Origin: Gracilaria gracilis
Lineage: Eukaryota; Rhodophyta; Florideophyceae; Gracilariales; Gracilariaceae
DNA: 64,000 bases
Assembly: GCA_030374805.1 (NCBI GenBank)
Contig: JARGSG010000041.1
Coordinates: 124,001 to 188,000 of the forward strand
Direction of reading: 5' to 3'
Shown piece after piece: positions 33,605-44,474 of the stretch (the first letter of the stretch is position 1; the number at the start of each line of letters is the position of its first letter). Made by a program: the position numbers and the translations under genes. The notes beneath the pieces are model-generated. The model was not told the DNA's origin, ran no database searches, and was given only the letters and a program-made list of their open reading frames with translations.

Positions 33605-35508
33605 TCACTGAGAGCCCCCCTCGCCCGATACGGGAGCAACGTGGAGAGCTTTGCGGTGAGATGCAAACAATTTTTCGATCAGAGACTTTGTAAATATATC
33701 GACGCGGTTTTTCGCAGATAAAACATGCTGGATTCTGACACGACCTTGACTAACGGCGTCCAAAACATGATGAAATCGGATTTCTATATTTTTTACCTTG
33801 CGCATACCGTTTTTTGCTTGTGTCCAGAAATTGCTCCAAGGTTGTCCTGCAGTAACGGGATAGGGCACAACAGTTGGATTTTGAGCTCATCAAGCACATT
33901 TCTTATCCAGGATACCTGCTTAATGCACTCTGACAACGCGTAGAACTCAGCTTCGGGTGTAGAAAGGGCAGTAGACTTCTGAAGCTTCGAACTTCATATC
34001 ACGGGGACATTGCCGACGGTGATTACAACCCCCCCCCCTAGAACGACGCTTTTCAGAATCACGGCCTTAGTCCGCATCGGACCAAGAGCAAACCGCTGTA
34101 GTGGCTGTGCGAGGAATTTGTAAACCATAGTTCTTTGTTCGAATTAGATAGCGTACAACTTTCTTCATACATTGCCAGTGTTGAGGTAGCCGATGCGCAG
34201 CAAATTTGCCTAACATATAGACAGAGGTGGCCAAGTCAGGACGAGTGCGTGTGCTGAGATATAGCAATGAGCCAAGTACTTCTTTGTACGGAACGTTGAG
34301 CACGACCGATCGTTCGTGGTCCGTTGGAACGACTTAGGCATCATAATGACAGTGAGACTGCGGAAGAAGAGTACTCAGAGGTAAAGCACGCTCCAGGTGA
34401 CACATGCGGATGATTTTCTCAACAAGTGGCTGTTTGTGGAGTAGGATGCTACCTTCGTTCTCTTCAATTGAAACCCCAAGATACAAATCGGTTCGCCCGA
34501 GATCAGAGATTTCATAGTGAGCACGCAGTTTGTCCTTCAGCCAAGACGTTAAACAAGTAGGGCCAAAAATACTGAGGTCATCCCCATATGCCAGGACGAC
34601 AACCGTGTTTGTACCAGTCCCATTGACAAAGACGCAAGGGGCGTATTGAAGAGATTTGAATCCAATGGAAGACAGGTAAGTAGAAAGATCTTGAACCAAA
34701 GTCGTGGGGCTCCGCGTGGTCCATACAGCGATTTGATCAATTTCACAATACGTCCATCAGCTTCATCTACATTTGCAATGGTCGGGAGCTTGACCCAAAC
34801 AGGAAAATCTGTTGGTACTGCGGCGTGAAGGAAGGCTCCTTTGACATCTACATGTTGACGATCCCAGTTCATCGCTGTAGAGAGGACCATCATCATTCGA
34901 AATATTTCGAAGTTTAGTACTGGTGCATAGAGATTTTCTGTATCAGATACAGTTTGAAAGTGTTCACTGGCCACAAGCCTGGCTTTGAAGCGAATTGGCT
35001 TTCCATTGTGATCTCGCTTGAGGCGGAAGATGAGTCCCGAAGGAATTGCTTGACCATGGTCTGGGACAGCATCTTCATATGTACCAAGGCTACAAATCGT
35101 CTCGAATTCTGTACGAATGGCATCCATCCAATAGTGAGCTTCTGGGGATGATAGTGCTTGTCTCAATGTCGGCTCGTCCGATGTACTAATCGAATCAGGA
35201 AGCGTACGAACAGTATTGGCAACTTCAGTCTCGGAGTCAGAAGCATACCCACCTAGATCCGGGTAGTACGTCGAGGGCTTCTCGGGGTAATGAGTGAGAC
35301 CTGAACTACTGTCACTGCAGAATGAGTGGTCAGAGTCATCGACTGATTCATTCAGGAGGTTGGGGGCTGCTGATTTAGGAGAATCGGTAGCTAGCGGTAC
35401 ATGGGGTTCGCTAGGACTGTCGCTCTCATCATCGCTAGAGTCGGAACTGGAGAGGGTTTGAGTAAAATTGGTGGTCATCGGAGGAGGCGGGACCAAGCAA
35501 TTGATCAA
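33605..35508 (-). pseudogene. copia-2 RT-RNase H, minus strand, several breaks
   Basis: A second Ty1/copia pol. From 35,508: a Ser/Asp-rich linker, then YWMDAIRTEFETI, FKARLVASEHFQ, YAPVLNFEIFRMMM, DVKGAFLHA and KSLYGPRGAPRLWF. After a frameshift near 34,700, LAYGDDLSIFG (the YxDD motif as YGDD) and DLYLGVSI follow at 34,699-34,334. Then YKEVLGSLLYLSTRTRPDLA at 34,303 and a decayed RNase H ending KNRVDIFTKSL at 33,605-33,868. Gag and integrase are missing. A purine-rich minus-strand tract near 33,610-33,620 may be its polypurine tract. Confidence 0.85.
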
Positions 35509-36850
35509 AGAGAGACCCGGGAACTCTTCCTCAATGAAGCGGACATGTTTAGAGTGGGTGATGCCGAAAGGCCAGCGCCTGGGTATATGAAATCATCGAC
35601 TTCGCCCTCGCCGCTGCAAACGGACTTCTCACGCAGAGATACTACTCCCAGACGGGATGCGCATTCGGAGACACCGGGACACGTCGTGCCATGTATCGCT
35701 GGCGCATTACCGTCGCCGACGGCGGACGCGCAGGCTTGAAGCAGCAGCGGTGCCGTTCAAAGCCCGACGTCTGGAAACACATATGGCGACGCACCGCTAC
35801 TGCGCAATGGAGAAAAGAAGGATGTTGCCTCGGCAGCGGAGAAGGCCAAGCATTCGGAAGAGAAACTGGTTTTTAGAGACCGTACTGTGATGGCAGACCC
35901 AAGTCTATGAGGTGCAATCGACTTAGTCGAGGACAGCACCGGACCGGCAGAGCACAAGGCCACATCGATACAGGTGGACACCATTCTAGGTGGACAGAAG
36001 CCAAGTAGGTTGGACGCGCGCACGGCGCGACACGCGCCACGCAGCGCGGGTCAACCGCATCTCTTGAAGGATGACAATGCACATGACAGTGTACACCGTG
36101 GACATACGCGTGCCACGAGGAGTGCAACGGAGAGTGACGAGCCATCAAAAAACGGTAGTTCCGTAATTGAAACGGCTCACCATGGCACCAAGACGGTGGG
36201 AACCGCCCAGCCCGCGTGGAAGGCGAACCATCGTCAACGCACGTGACGGAACACCACTTGATAGCCCCCCGTACAGGAGTTCGTTTCCCGTCGATCGGAA
36301 CTATCTTGCCGAAACACCGGAAGCTCGCAGTCCGTCCAGGCGGGATCCCGCAACAACTCCACATGCAAGTGGGTCCAGACGCCTTACCGGGGAGCGCAAC
36401 CCTTCGAGGAGCTCCATGGGAAGCTCGACCAAGACCTGGTGTACAGGAGGCATAGCCGCCCAAACGGAATTCGAAGGCCATCACCCGCGATAGCCACAAT
36501 AGTGGAAGAGCAATCCGTCTCTCTAACGAGGACTCTTCGCACGCTCTGGATGAGAACTCACTGGTCAAGATGCCAGAGTGGAGTATCTTCTAACGCGAGT
36601 TCGTGATGGACCGTATTGTGAAGCAGGTCCAGAACTCTAATGAAGAGCTGTCATACCAAGTCCGTTGGTACGGCCACCCCCTTTCGAAGGACACATACGA
36701 ACCTATTGAGCACCTGCCTCGCTCGAAGGTACTACAGTACCACCGAAGGACCGGCTCGTCGACACCGGACACGCACCACAAAGCCCAAGTGGGCTCAAAC
36801 ACCCACTAGCTATGCCGCTCACGCAGAACACCTGCCGCTTCGGCTGAAAA
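35509..36850 (+). pseudogene. gypsy D integrase tail and chromodomain
   Basis: A fragment of chromovirus pol. The start matches the region after integrase in gypsy B (VGDAERPAPG). A broken Pro/Arg-rich linker follows. The chromodomain is at 36,603-36,809: VMDRIVKQVQN, YQVRWYGHPLSKDTYEPIEHL, VLQYHRR. Everything upstream is missing; copia-2 abuts it at 35,508. The antisense ORF copy 2 follows at 37.1 kb, the same order as expected for the A lineage. Confidence 0.75.
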
Positions 36851-37103
36851 GCCACTCTACAGTAGAATAGAAGAAGAAGATGAAGGGGAAGCCTAAGAAG
36901 AGGAAGTTGAAGAATTGGAATTTGCCACTTCAAGCGAGATACCTCTTTTAGATATAGAGCAGCCCCCCTCGCGGGGTGCTGCCCCCTGAGGAGGAGGAGA
37001 GATGAAGAGAATTTGTTAAAACCGGTAGCAACCGGAAACATTTAATATGTTGAGCCAAGCTATATATTGGTTTCTACGAAGGATCCTCCACCGAGGAGGT
37101 CTA

Positions 37104-38835
37104 TCACACGCCGGATGGCCTGGAACCGGACCCACGATCTTGGGCGAACCACTGAGTTGCAAGGCCCTGTAGCTGCGCCAGGCCGGTCACCGTGTCAGAC
37201 ACGTGCACGCCCATGCCGCGAAGGAAATTACGGATGATGATCGCCTGGAGGTCGGTACTCGAACCAGCCCCGCCCGCAAAAGCGGAGGCCTGCCACATGT
37301 CAACTGCGTTGGACGTATCCTGCACTGCCACATCAGGGGATCCGCCGTCATCTACGGTTACGTCGGTTACGTCGATTTGCTGGTCCTCTCCCTGGTCCAT
37401 AGGGCTTCCTGCCTCATCAAGGCTCTCTTCCTTCTCGTCTTCGGGACGAAGAACCCAAGGATCTCGTTCTCTTCATCTTCGACGAAAAAGCACCTGTGAG
37501 GACGGCCCTCTGGGATATTCATATCAATCTGACGGCGCTCCCGCGCCTCTGCAGCTGTGACTATCTCCCGTTCTTATGGATCAATGTAGCCAGGGCTCAC
37601 GTCGCGCCCGGGAGACCGGTCTGTAACCCGACGGATAGCCTCTGAGACCTGACTGGCAGGCACGGAGTCCCATTAGACACCGTCGATGACCTCCACCAAA
37701 GTCACGACTTCCCGCGCGTTGCGGACTGATCCGAGCTGTGAGGTCCAAATTCGAAATGGAATGGCGAATCACCTCCGGCACAAACCAAAGCCGGTAGTGA
37801 TCATACACATCCCAGAGGAGGAACGCGGCGATACGGACAGTCCACTCGGTGGAAATGATCTTCCACAGGCCACGCGGCAGATTCTTCATGTAGTACGACC
37901 CGACGTATGTCAGGCATGGTGGGAGTTCTACATGGCACCCTCGAGAGACCTCTACCGCAGGCCAGAACGATGGCAGCGGAACTTATCGCCCTTGACGGGA
38001 ACGCTCCGCGATTCGCTCAACCTCCGAGCATTCTTACGCCATCAAAATCCCCAAGCGGGATCGCCAATTCCTCTCGTGACGGAGCCCTTCGAAGAACTCG
38101 CGCCGCGACGACTTGCAGAGGCCCCGAAACTCGGCTAAGAAATTCGGACGAGCCCATAGAATGAGATCCTGGTAAGACTGGACGACATCCGCATAACGGT
38201 AGATCTCGTCGAAGGCAACAGCCAGTCGATCTCCATACTCAACTTCGCCGTACGTACGGTAGTAGGCCACGTCAAAACCGTAATGATACGGAAACAGATT
38301 CTCATTCAGAGCCCGGAAGTGTCGCGCATACCCAATTCGGGCAATATCACGGCGCGCGAACGCCTGGCTCTCGCTTCTTGTATACCAGGGGCCAGTTCCA
38401 TGAGCGGACGACGCTAACGGGAAGCCCTCTGAGGAGATAACCGTCAACGGCGTAGGAGTTGATCAACGCTTCATCCCGAACGGCTTCGGCATTAAACCAC
38501 GGGGCTTGTGCGAAAAAGCCGCTGCGGCGGTGAGGGTCGAGCACGTGAGGACTCTCAAGGCTGGGCCGTCCGCCCGTATTTGTCGGCACGCTTGCGTTGA
38601 ACCAATCCCACACGGGGGCTGAATCATGAGTTGCTGCCGTCGCGACGGATGCGGCACCAGAAGCGGAAGCACCTGACGATTGGGGCAAGGGCATGGACCG
38701 GAACCGCGAACCAGCAGCTGTCATTCGCGCAGTCCCGCCCGAAGAAGCACCGGACTTACCGGAGGTGTTGTTGTTGTTGGTGGGCATACTTGTCGCGATG
38801 AGAGTCGAAGGTGCCAAGTATGGTACGAGTGCCAA
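37104..38835 (-). pseudogene. Retroelement antisense ORF, copy 2 (divergent)
   Basis: The most diverged copy. The N-terminal frame (38,835-38,347) is Ser/Thr/Asn-rich, then SRFRSMPLPQSSG, FFAQAPWFNAEAV and LPVSVVRSWNWP, matching the order in copies 1 and 3. After a frame change, 38,447-38,034 has DIARIGYARHFRALNE and YYRTYGEVEYGDRLAV, matching GYARQSRANFE and LYLTQGEFSYCARLAV. 37,889 onward has GLWKIISTEWTVRIAAFLLW and YDHYRLWFVP. The C-terminus (37,400-37,104) is acidic. At least two frameshifts break it. Conservation of the pattern despite low identity suggests it was once a protein under selection. Confidence 0.68.
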
Positions 38836-38889
38836 GTTGTTGGAGTCCGAGTTGTCGGCAAGCGCATCGCCGGGGTCCGGAATACCCTA

Positions 38890-39174
38890 TGAACCTCGAA
38901 ATTGTCCCAAGTATGGCCCAAAGTTGGACCATAGTGGTACATTTAGGTTCAAAATTTGCTAGAAGTGCTTTTCAGGTAAAAAGACGTCGGTCATGGGCAA
39001 AATTATATGGCCGAAATTTGTCCGAAATAAGGGCAGAATGTGGGCATTAAGGTTCTGAGTGACAGTCATATTCTAACGCCAACAACATTTTCCACCCAGT
39101 TTTGATTGATTTTGCAGAATTGCGTACTAATTTCGCCCACATTTACGAAATGTTTGGGACAATTTTGATGTTCA
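38890..39174. mobile_element. TIR element with TA flanks (mariner-like MITE)
   Basis: A 285-bp non-coding unit. Left end TGAACCTCGAAATTGTCCCAA; right end, reversed, TGAACATCAAAATTGTCCCAA: 19 of 21 match. TA flanks both sides, the target duplication of Tc1/mariner elements. An inner pair, TGTGGGC and GCCCACA, is also inverted. Confidence 0.62.
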
Positions 39175-39369
39175 TAGAAATATATAGACCCATAATGGGA
39201 ATTGAAGAGCCGAACGAGTCGGAAGTTTCAGTCTGAGAAGGAAGAAATGTAAAGCAATTGCTCTGGGAAGGGACTGAGAGGGATGCCACTCATATACACG
39301 TTGTTATTTTTCCTGAACTTCCTATTATTATGAAGTCTAATTGGCTATTTGGTCCGGATCAGGGATCCG

Positions 39370-39625
39370 CCTACGAAGGGTATGAGTAGCGTGACACGTG
39401 TGTGTCCGCGCCCGATTACTGGATGCGCGGTTGAGAGAGTGCCACGGGGGTACACATGGGTAGTGTTGGCCGGCGTGCCGGGTACTTAGATATTTTAGTT
39501 GATATTTGTTAGCCGTATATAATTGGCGGCACTTGCCGCCACTGTAAAGGAAGTAAACCTCAATGAGGCTTTGGCTCTAACTTGAGTTCCGCTTGCGCAC
39601 GGTCTTCCCCCTCATTCCCGGGAAA
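39370..39625 (+). repeat. Diverged gypsy LTR fragment
   Basis: Shares order and short blocks with LTRs A and B: ACTTAGATATTTTAG, GCCACTGTAAAGG-AAGTAAACC and GGCTTTGGCTCTAAC. No ends are identifiable. Confidence 0.55.
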
Positions 39626-39699
39626 CACCACCGCTTATCCGGACAAGTTGTTCTCCTCCATCACAAAGAAGCACCGATCCGTCTTCACGGCCAGCAAGG

Positions 39700-41690
39700 C
39701 TAATCCCTACGACACCACCGCTTAGCGGGAATCATGAGGAAGAAAAGACTAGGTCCCAGCTCCTTGGTTGGAGCTACCCGGAGCACCGTCGCCGCTTTCT
39801 CCATTACTGGGATTGGATCCGCCGGCAAGGCGTGCCGCAAGGGCGTCTCGCATCGCCTCGGAATTGCCACTCGCGACATTCGCGGACAAGCCCACTCTGC
39901 GGATAACTGCACGATGACCGCGGCTTCGTTAGCACCCCCACCTGAGGGAGCCGCCGGTATCTCGATCACCTCCGGTTCTTCCGGTAGAGTTGCCTCAACC
40001 GCAGCCACCCCTGAAGGGCTCGGCGCAGCCGTATTGTTCGTCACCGGCGCTGCCGCGTCGTTCGACCCGTTGTTCGCCGCCGTAGCGGAAGGCTGGACCA
40101 CCATGACCTCGTCACTCGACTCAATGTCGGGCTCGTCGTCCATTATCTGGTCGTCGTCACCGCCGTAGGCATGGTAGAAGTCGTCCACGTCGACGAAGCC
40201 AACTGGATGCCCGTAAGGGATATATCTCGGAACCATCCGGAGCGCTGCTGCCTCAGTAGCGGTTATCTCTTGCACCTCCCATGGGTTGAAGAAGACGAAG
40301 TCACCCGCCATTGGCGTGCGTTGTACCGGAGACCGGTCGAAACCTTTATCTTCATGGCCGCGTCCGCTTTGGGCGAAAAGCACACTAGCCCAATCCACAC
40401 GGTCAATCACATCGCGCAAACCACGAACTTCTTCGGCGTTGTTTTCACCTCCAAGAGGGATTCGCAGGTCAAGTTTCCGGATGGCCGCGCGCAGGCGCGG
40501 CGGGATATACCACAGTCGATACTGTTCGTAAGACTCACATAGGAGAAAGGCCGCTGTGCGGACTGCCCATTCGGTGAGCACCACGGACCACAGTCCAGAA
40601 TACGGATCCTAGATGAGGTAGGGGCCGAGATAGGAGATGACAGGGGGAGCTCAACGTAGCACCCCCGGCATACTTCAACCGCGGCCCACCATGTCGTAGT
40701 GGGAACGTAACGGCTCTGCCGGTGGCTATGGCGGATGCGATTAATCTCCGTATTCTGATATGGGATGAGAAACCCGAATCGGGAACGTGCGCGCCGCTCA
40801 TCGCGAATGAAGTTCTGCAACCACAGGGAACGAGATTCCCGGCGAAGATATCGGAACTCCGCTCGGGGGATAAAATAGATCCAACACACCGCCACTTGGC
40901 GTACAGTAGGTCTTCCTCGCCAAGAGTATGTTTCGATTCCTGCCAGGCGGTCGCAATACGAAATCTCGCCTTGCGTGCGGTACAACCGGAGATCGAAGCT
41001 GATGGTATCAGAGATTGGGAACTCGAAGTTCGCCCGGCATTGCCGTGCATATCCAAGACAGACCAATGCCGCCTGAGCGGAAGCCATCGATTCGTCGGAG
41101 CGCCTCAGCACCGCGTTGGGCGGAACGGCAATGCGTCGTCGCCAATTCCACGAGGTGGTGACAACCCACGGTAGGTTACCGGGAAGGCGATCATTTCCGT
41201 CGACATATGACGCGATGAGTGTCTCGTTAAAAACGGCTGCTGGGTGGAACCACGGAGCGTTCCGGAAGGCTGCAGCGTTGAGACGCGGGTTCATCCCAAC
41301 CAGATGGTCGTAGGTCAGCCACGGCATTGCTTGCATGACATGCCCCTGAGGCACCAGTCCGACAGGGTAAATGTGTCCGCCGCCGGCGTTGTTCGACTGA
41401 GATGAGCCCGAGGCGTTGCCGCTCTGCAGAAGAGGAGCTGACCGGAAACCCGTGAAGAATCCCTGGTTAGATTACTGACCGCTCACTGAGCGTGGAACCC
41501 GAGGAGTCGGAAGGAGGTCGATTCGATGGAGCTCGAGAGCGAGAGAAGAGCTGTTGGGAACAGTAGAGGTCTTCGCAGGAGCGAGTGGAGTGTTGAGAAG
41601 TTGTGCGCGTTGGTCTTCGCAAGGCGAGAGGGCATCCGAGGTACTTGTGATTGCGCTTTTATGCCCGACATTCGGAGCTCGACCCGCCAT
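39700..41690 (-). pseudogene. Retroelement antisense ORF, copy 3 (longest)
   Basis: Starts at ATG 41,690 (MAGRAPNVGHKS), close to the polypurine tract and 3' LTR, and runs 660 codons or so. One nonsense codon (41,474-41,472) falls in the N-terminal part before the FTGFRSAPLLQSG block. One frameshift near 40,600 falls within the ELP...YSG stretch. Conserved blocks: APWFHPAAVFNETL, TTSWNWRRRIAVPP, CLGYARQCRANFEFPI, FRYLRRESRSLWLQNF, TEWAVRTAAFLLCESYEQYR, RGLRDVIDRVDWASVLFAQ, MAGDFVFFNPWEVQEI, YIPYGHPVGFVDVDDFY. The C-terminus extends about 150 residues past the end of copy 1 in Ala/Pro-rich sequence. No domain is recognised. Confidence 0.74.
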
Positions 41691-41710
41691 CGCGGCGTTT
41701 TTTTCGCTCT

Positions 41711-41724
41711 TAAGGAGGGGGATA
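41711..41724 (+). other. Polypurine tract
   Basis: TAAGGAGGGGGATA immediately before the LTR; identical to the tract at 17,940. Confidence 0.75.
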
Positions 41725-42575
41725 TGAAAGACAACACTCGTAAGAGGAGATTTTGAGGACTTAGTGAATTTTCCGCATTAATGCGTAAATTCGATATATG
41801 AGCTGTACCGCCGCTGGCAGGGTGTTGCGCTCAGATGGTTTTTGAGGTTGTACAAGTGGGAGGCACGGCCTGAGCCACCGCCCAGCGAACGTGACGGGAA
41901 CACGTGTTGCAGATATACCCAGGAGGCAATGCAACCAGCATTGCTGTATTTACTAGATATATTTGATACTTTATTTGGCCGGCGCGCCTACTGTCAGGGG
42001 CCGCGCTGAGCCCACTGCTTAGTAGGTTGAGCTATGCTTCTGCAGCAAATCACACTTGTCAAGCAACGGCTTACTGGCTCTAACTATCACGCCTTCGCGG
42101 ACTGTTCACCTCCAAGTGGAGTGACAAAGGCGTTGTTCTCGTATAGTTCCCTCTCATTGTGGCGTTTAGAGCATTATTACTGCGTGTCATGTCGTCCCAA
42201 CTACTGTCGTGTACTTTCCCTAGTATTGGGTTTTGTTTGTGTGTTACGCACCTATTTTCACTCTTGTAGACCTATTTGTCTCTTTTTGGGTTTGTTATAC
42301 TCCAAACTTTCACGTGGCTCGTCGTCTGACATCGTGTCGTCGCCGTTTTACTCTTACGAAGCTTTGTCTTAAGACCGCTCTTCGCACGTGTCCCTGCACG
42401 GTACCCGGTCTGCACTGTACACTCTGACGCTTTTCGTGACGGTTTGACCTCGGTTTACACCCGGATAGTCGTGTCATTCCTGGAGTGCTCCGTTCGCTGT
42501 GCTAGCTTCCCGATAGGAAGATTTCAAACATCTTCGTGGCTGTTTGGCTTTTTTTGCCAAAGACGTTGCACTACA
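41725..42575 (+). repeat. 3' LTR of family A, diverged full copy
   Basis: 851 bp, TGAAAGACAACACTCG to GACGTTGCACTACA. Colinear with the LTR at 583 with many substitutions, including shared CTAACTATCACGCCTTCGCG. The more distant sequence indicates an older insertion or a sister lineage. Confidence 0.82.
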
Positions 42576-42580
42576 ACATG

Positions 42581-43200
42581 AGAGGTAAACATGTAATCAA
42601 GTGTAAAGCAATACTGCAAGGAATACGGAAGATGAAGAAGGCCATAAAATTTTTCTTACTGAGTGGCGTTACCTCGGTAACGCTGGTTTGTGTATGCGAC
42701 ACATCTCATAGAACTAACAAATTCGTCTACGCATAGACGGGATTAGTATGCGGGCCGAAGGTTACCAGTACTTTCCAAGACGAGCTGATATTTTATCCAT
42801 TTCATTGGTCCGACACGAAAAAAAAGAGCGCCTCACGTACTTATCATTTGAGGCGGAATTTCGTGCCTCTGCGAACACCGAAGACTGTGGTAAGGACATG
42901 AAAGAATCGTATCACAGCATATTTTTGCAGGTGGGTATTGTACACCACCTAATCGTGGACTCCAAGGACTTGTTTGACACAATAGAAACCATGCACGAAT
43001 GTAGAGAAATTTGTTTGCGTTAGACTGTTAAAATGATGCGCGACTCTTTTGAATTCAGGGCGTTGAATAAGCCTACATAAATTCGTAACACGCGTAACGT
43101 ATCAGATTATTTCACGAAAAAGGGCGTTAATGAATCTGTCCAACTGAATCATAGGCTTAAAAAAGGTCTCTAGATCATTGGTGATTTCTAAGGAACCACT
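42581..43200 (+). pseudogene. copia relic, RNase H region
   Basis: Decayed Ty1/copia RNase H related to copia-1: VTLVCVCDTSHRTNK, LSFEAEFRASANTEDCGKD, HLIVDSKDLFDTIETMHECRE and SDYFTKKGVNES correspond in order to the 32,570-33,050 region. Stops and frame changes are frequent. It begins 5 bp after the family A LTR. Confidence 0.75.
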
Positions 43201-43264
43201 CACAACTACAGGACGTAGACGTGAGAAATTTGTTATGACGTTTGGGACCTAACACGACGTTTGG

Positions 43265-43600
43265 TGTGTTAGATGTTAAAATACGTCCACATTTCCTTGA
43301 TTGTTTTACTACTTAATCTAGTTGAGTTATACGTCATCGATAATTCAACGATCGCTTAGTATCCCTATTTAAAGGCACACTTAATAGCCCAGTATCTGTG
43401 AGAAGAGCTCCGGGCAGACTTCTGTGCCATTTGTTTTGCTTTTGACAGATTCTCTGTTACAATGCGCAATGATGAGCTTCAACACAATCGCCGAAGCACA
43501 TTCCAAAACTTTGCTTTCTCAGAAATTAATTATAGTATCGTTACCTGCCTGCAGTTTTGTTAAAGTGGCGCCAAGCTTTAATACTTCATGCAAGAGCCTT
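43265..43600 (+). repeat. copia relic 3' LTR
   Basis: Follows the RNase H relic. CTATTTAAAGG (43,361) and GAGAAGAGCTCCGGGCAGACTTCTGTGCC-like sequence (split here by relation to GAGGAGCTCGGGATAG in copia-1) place it as the counterpart of the LTR at 33,145. Boundaries are approximate. Confidence 0.5.
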
Positions 43601-44474
43601 CAGATGTAACTGAACCTCTGGTACGTGTACAGTACTCCACAGTGTAATGATATTCTTGGAAGCCATAAAGTGTTTGTGATGTTCGAGAACCTGAAGCGAC
43701 AAATCCTCGGGAGCTTTGAACTTGGCCCACCCATTACCCATGTGATGTGCATATGCACATGTCAGTTCTTGGTTTTAAAATGAGTGAAAGGGTGGGCATC
43801 GAAGTAGGCAAGTCTTAACTTTGGTGTTGCCTAGTCGATTGTTTGCGAAGGCCTGTTATCTTCCAGTCGCCCTGTTGGGGGTTTGGTATTTGTTTTCGAT
43901 ATGAAGCACAAGAGGGTCTCTACCTGTCAGGAAATTGGCGAAGATGTGGTGTAGTGGGAGCAAATGGCATTTCAGACGTTTAATTTGCAAGGGTATTTCC
44001 CAAGAAATATTGTTGGCATATAGTTCCATATACCAATGGGACAGGATATAGATACGAAGGCACTACCTTTGACCGAGAAGCGTCTTGCTGAATTGAACTA
44101 TGAAGAAAATGCCAGGAGCACATGTAGACCATATTCTACTCGTTGGTTGCTGTGTCGTACTGGCGATGCACTGCAGCTCTGCAGAAGCGGTGGTGAATCA
44201 TCGAGTGGCGTTCATCGAATGATCAGGAGGCCCTGATGGACAGCTCTCGCAAATGCATCGTCGAAGGTAAGACGGCTGCCCTTGTATCCACGGGACTTTG
44301 TTGCCGTTCGCACATTCGCTCTCAGCAACGCCGAAACAAAGACTGCACAGTAATCACTTGCGGACAGCATCTCGATTCAGACTCTGAAGCGCCACGATAA
44401 GTAGCTGTGCGTCCTGTCCACGTCGCATACGAATCATGCCAAACGCATATTCGTGGACACGTACATATGTACTA
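43601..44474. other. Gene-free stretch
   Basis: Between the copia relic and the pogo-like element. No coding or structural feature is supported. Confidence 0.4.
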
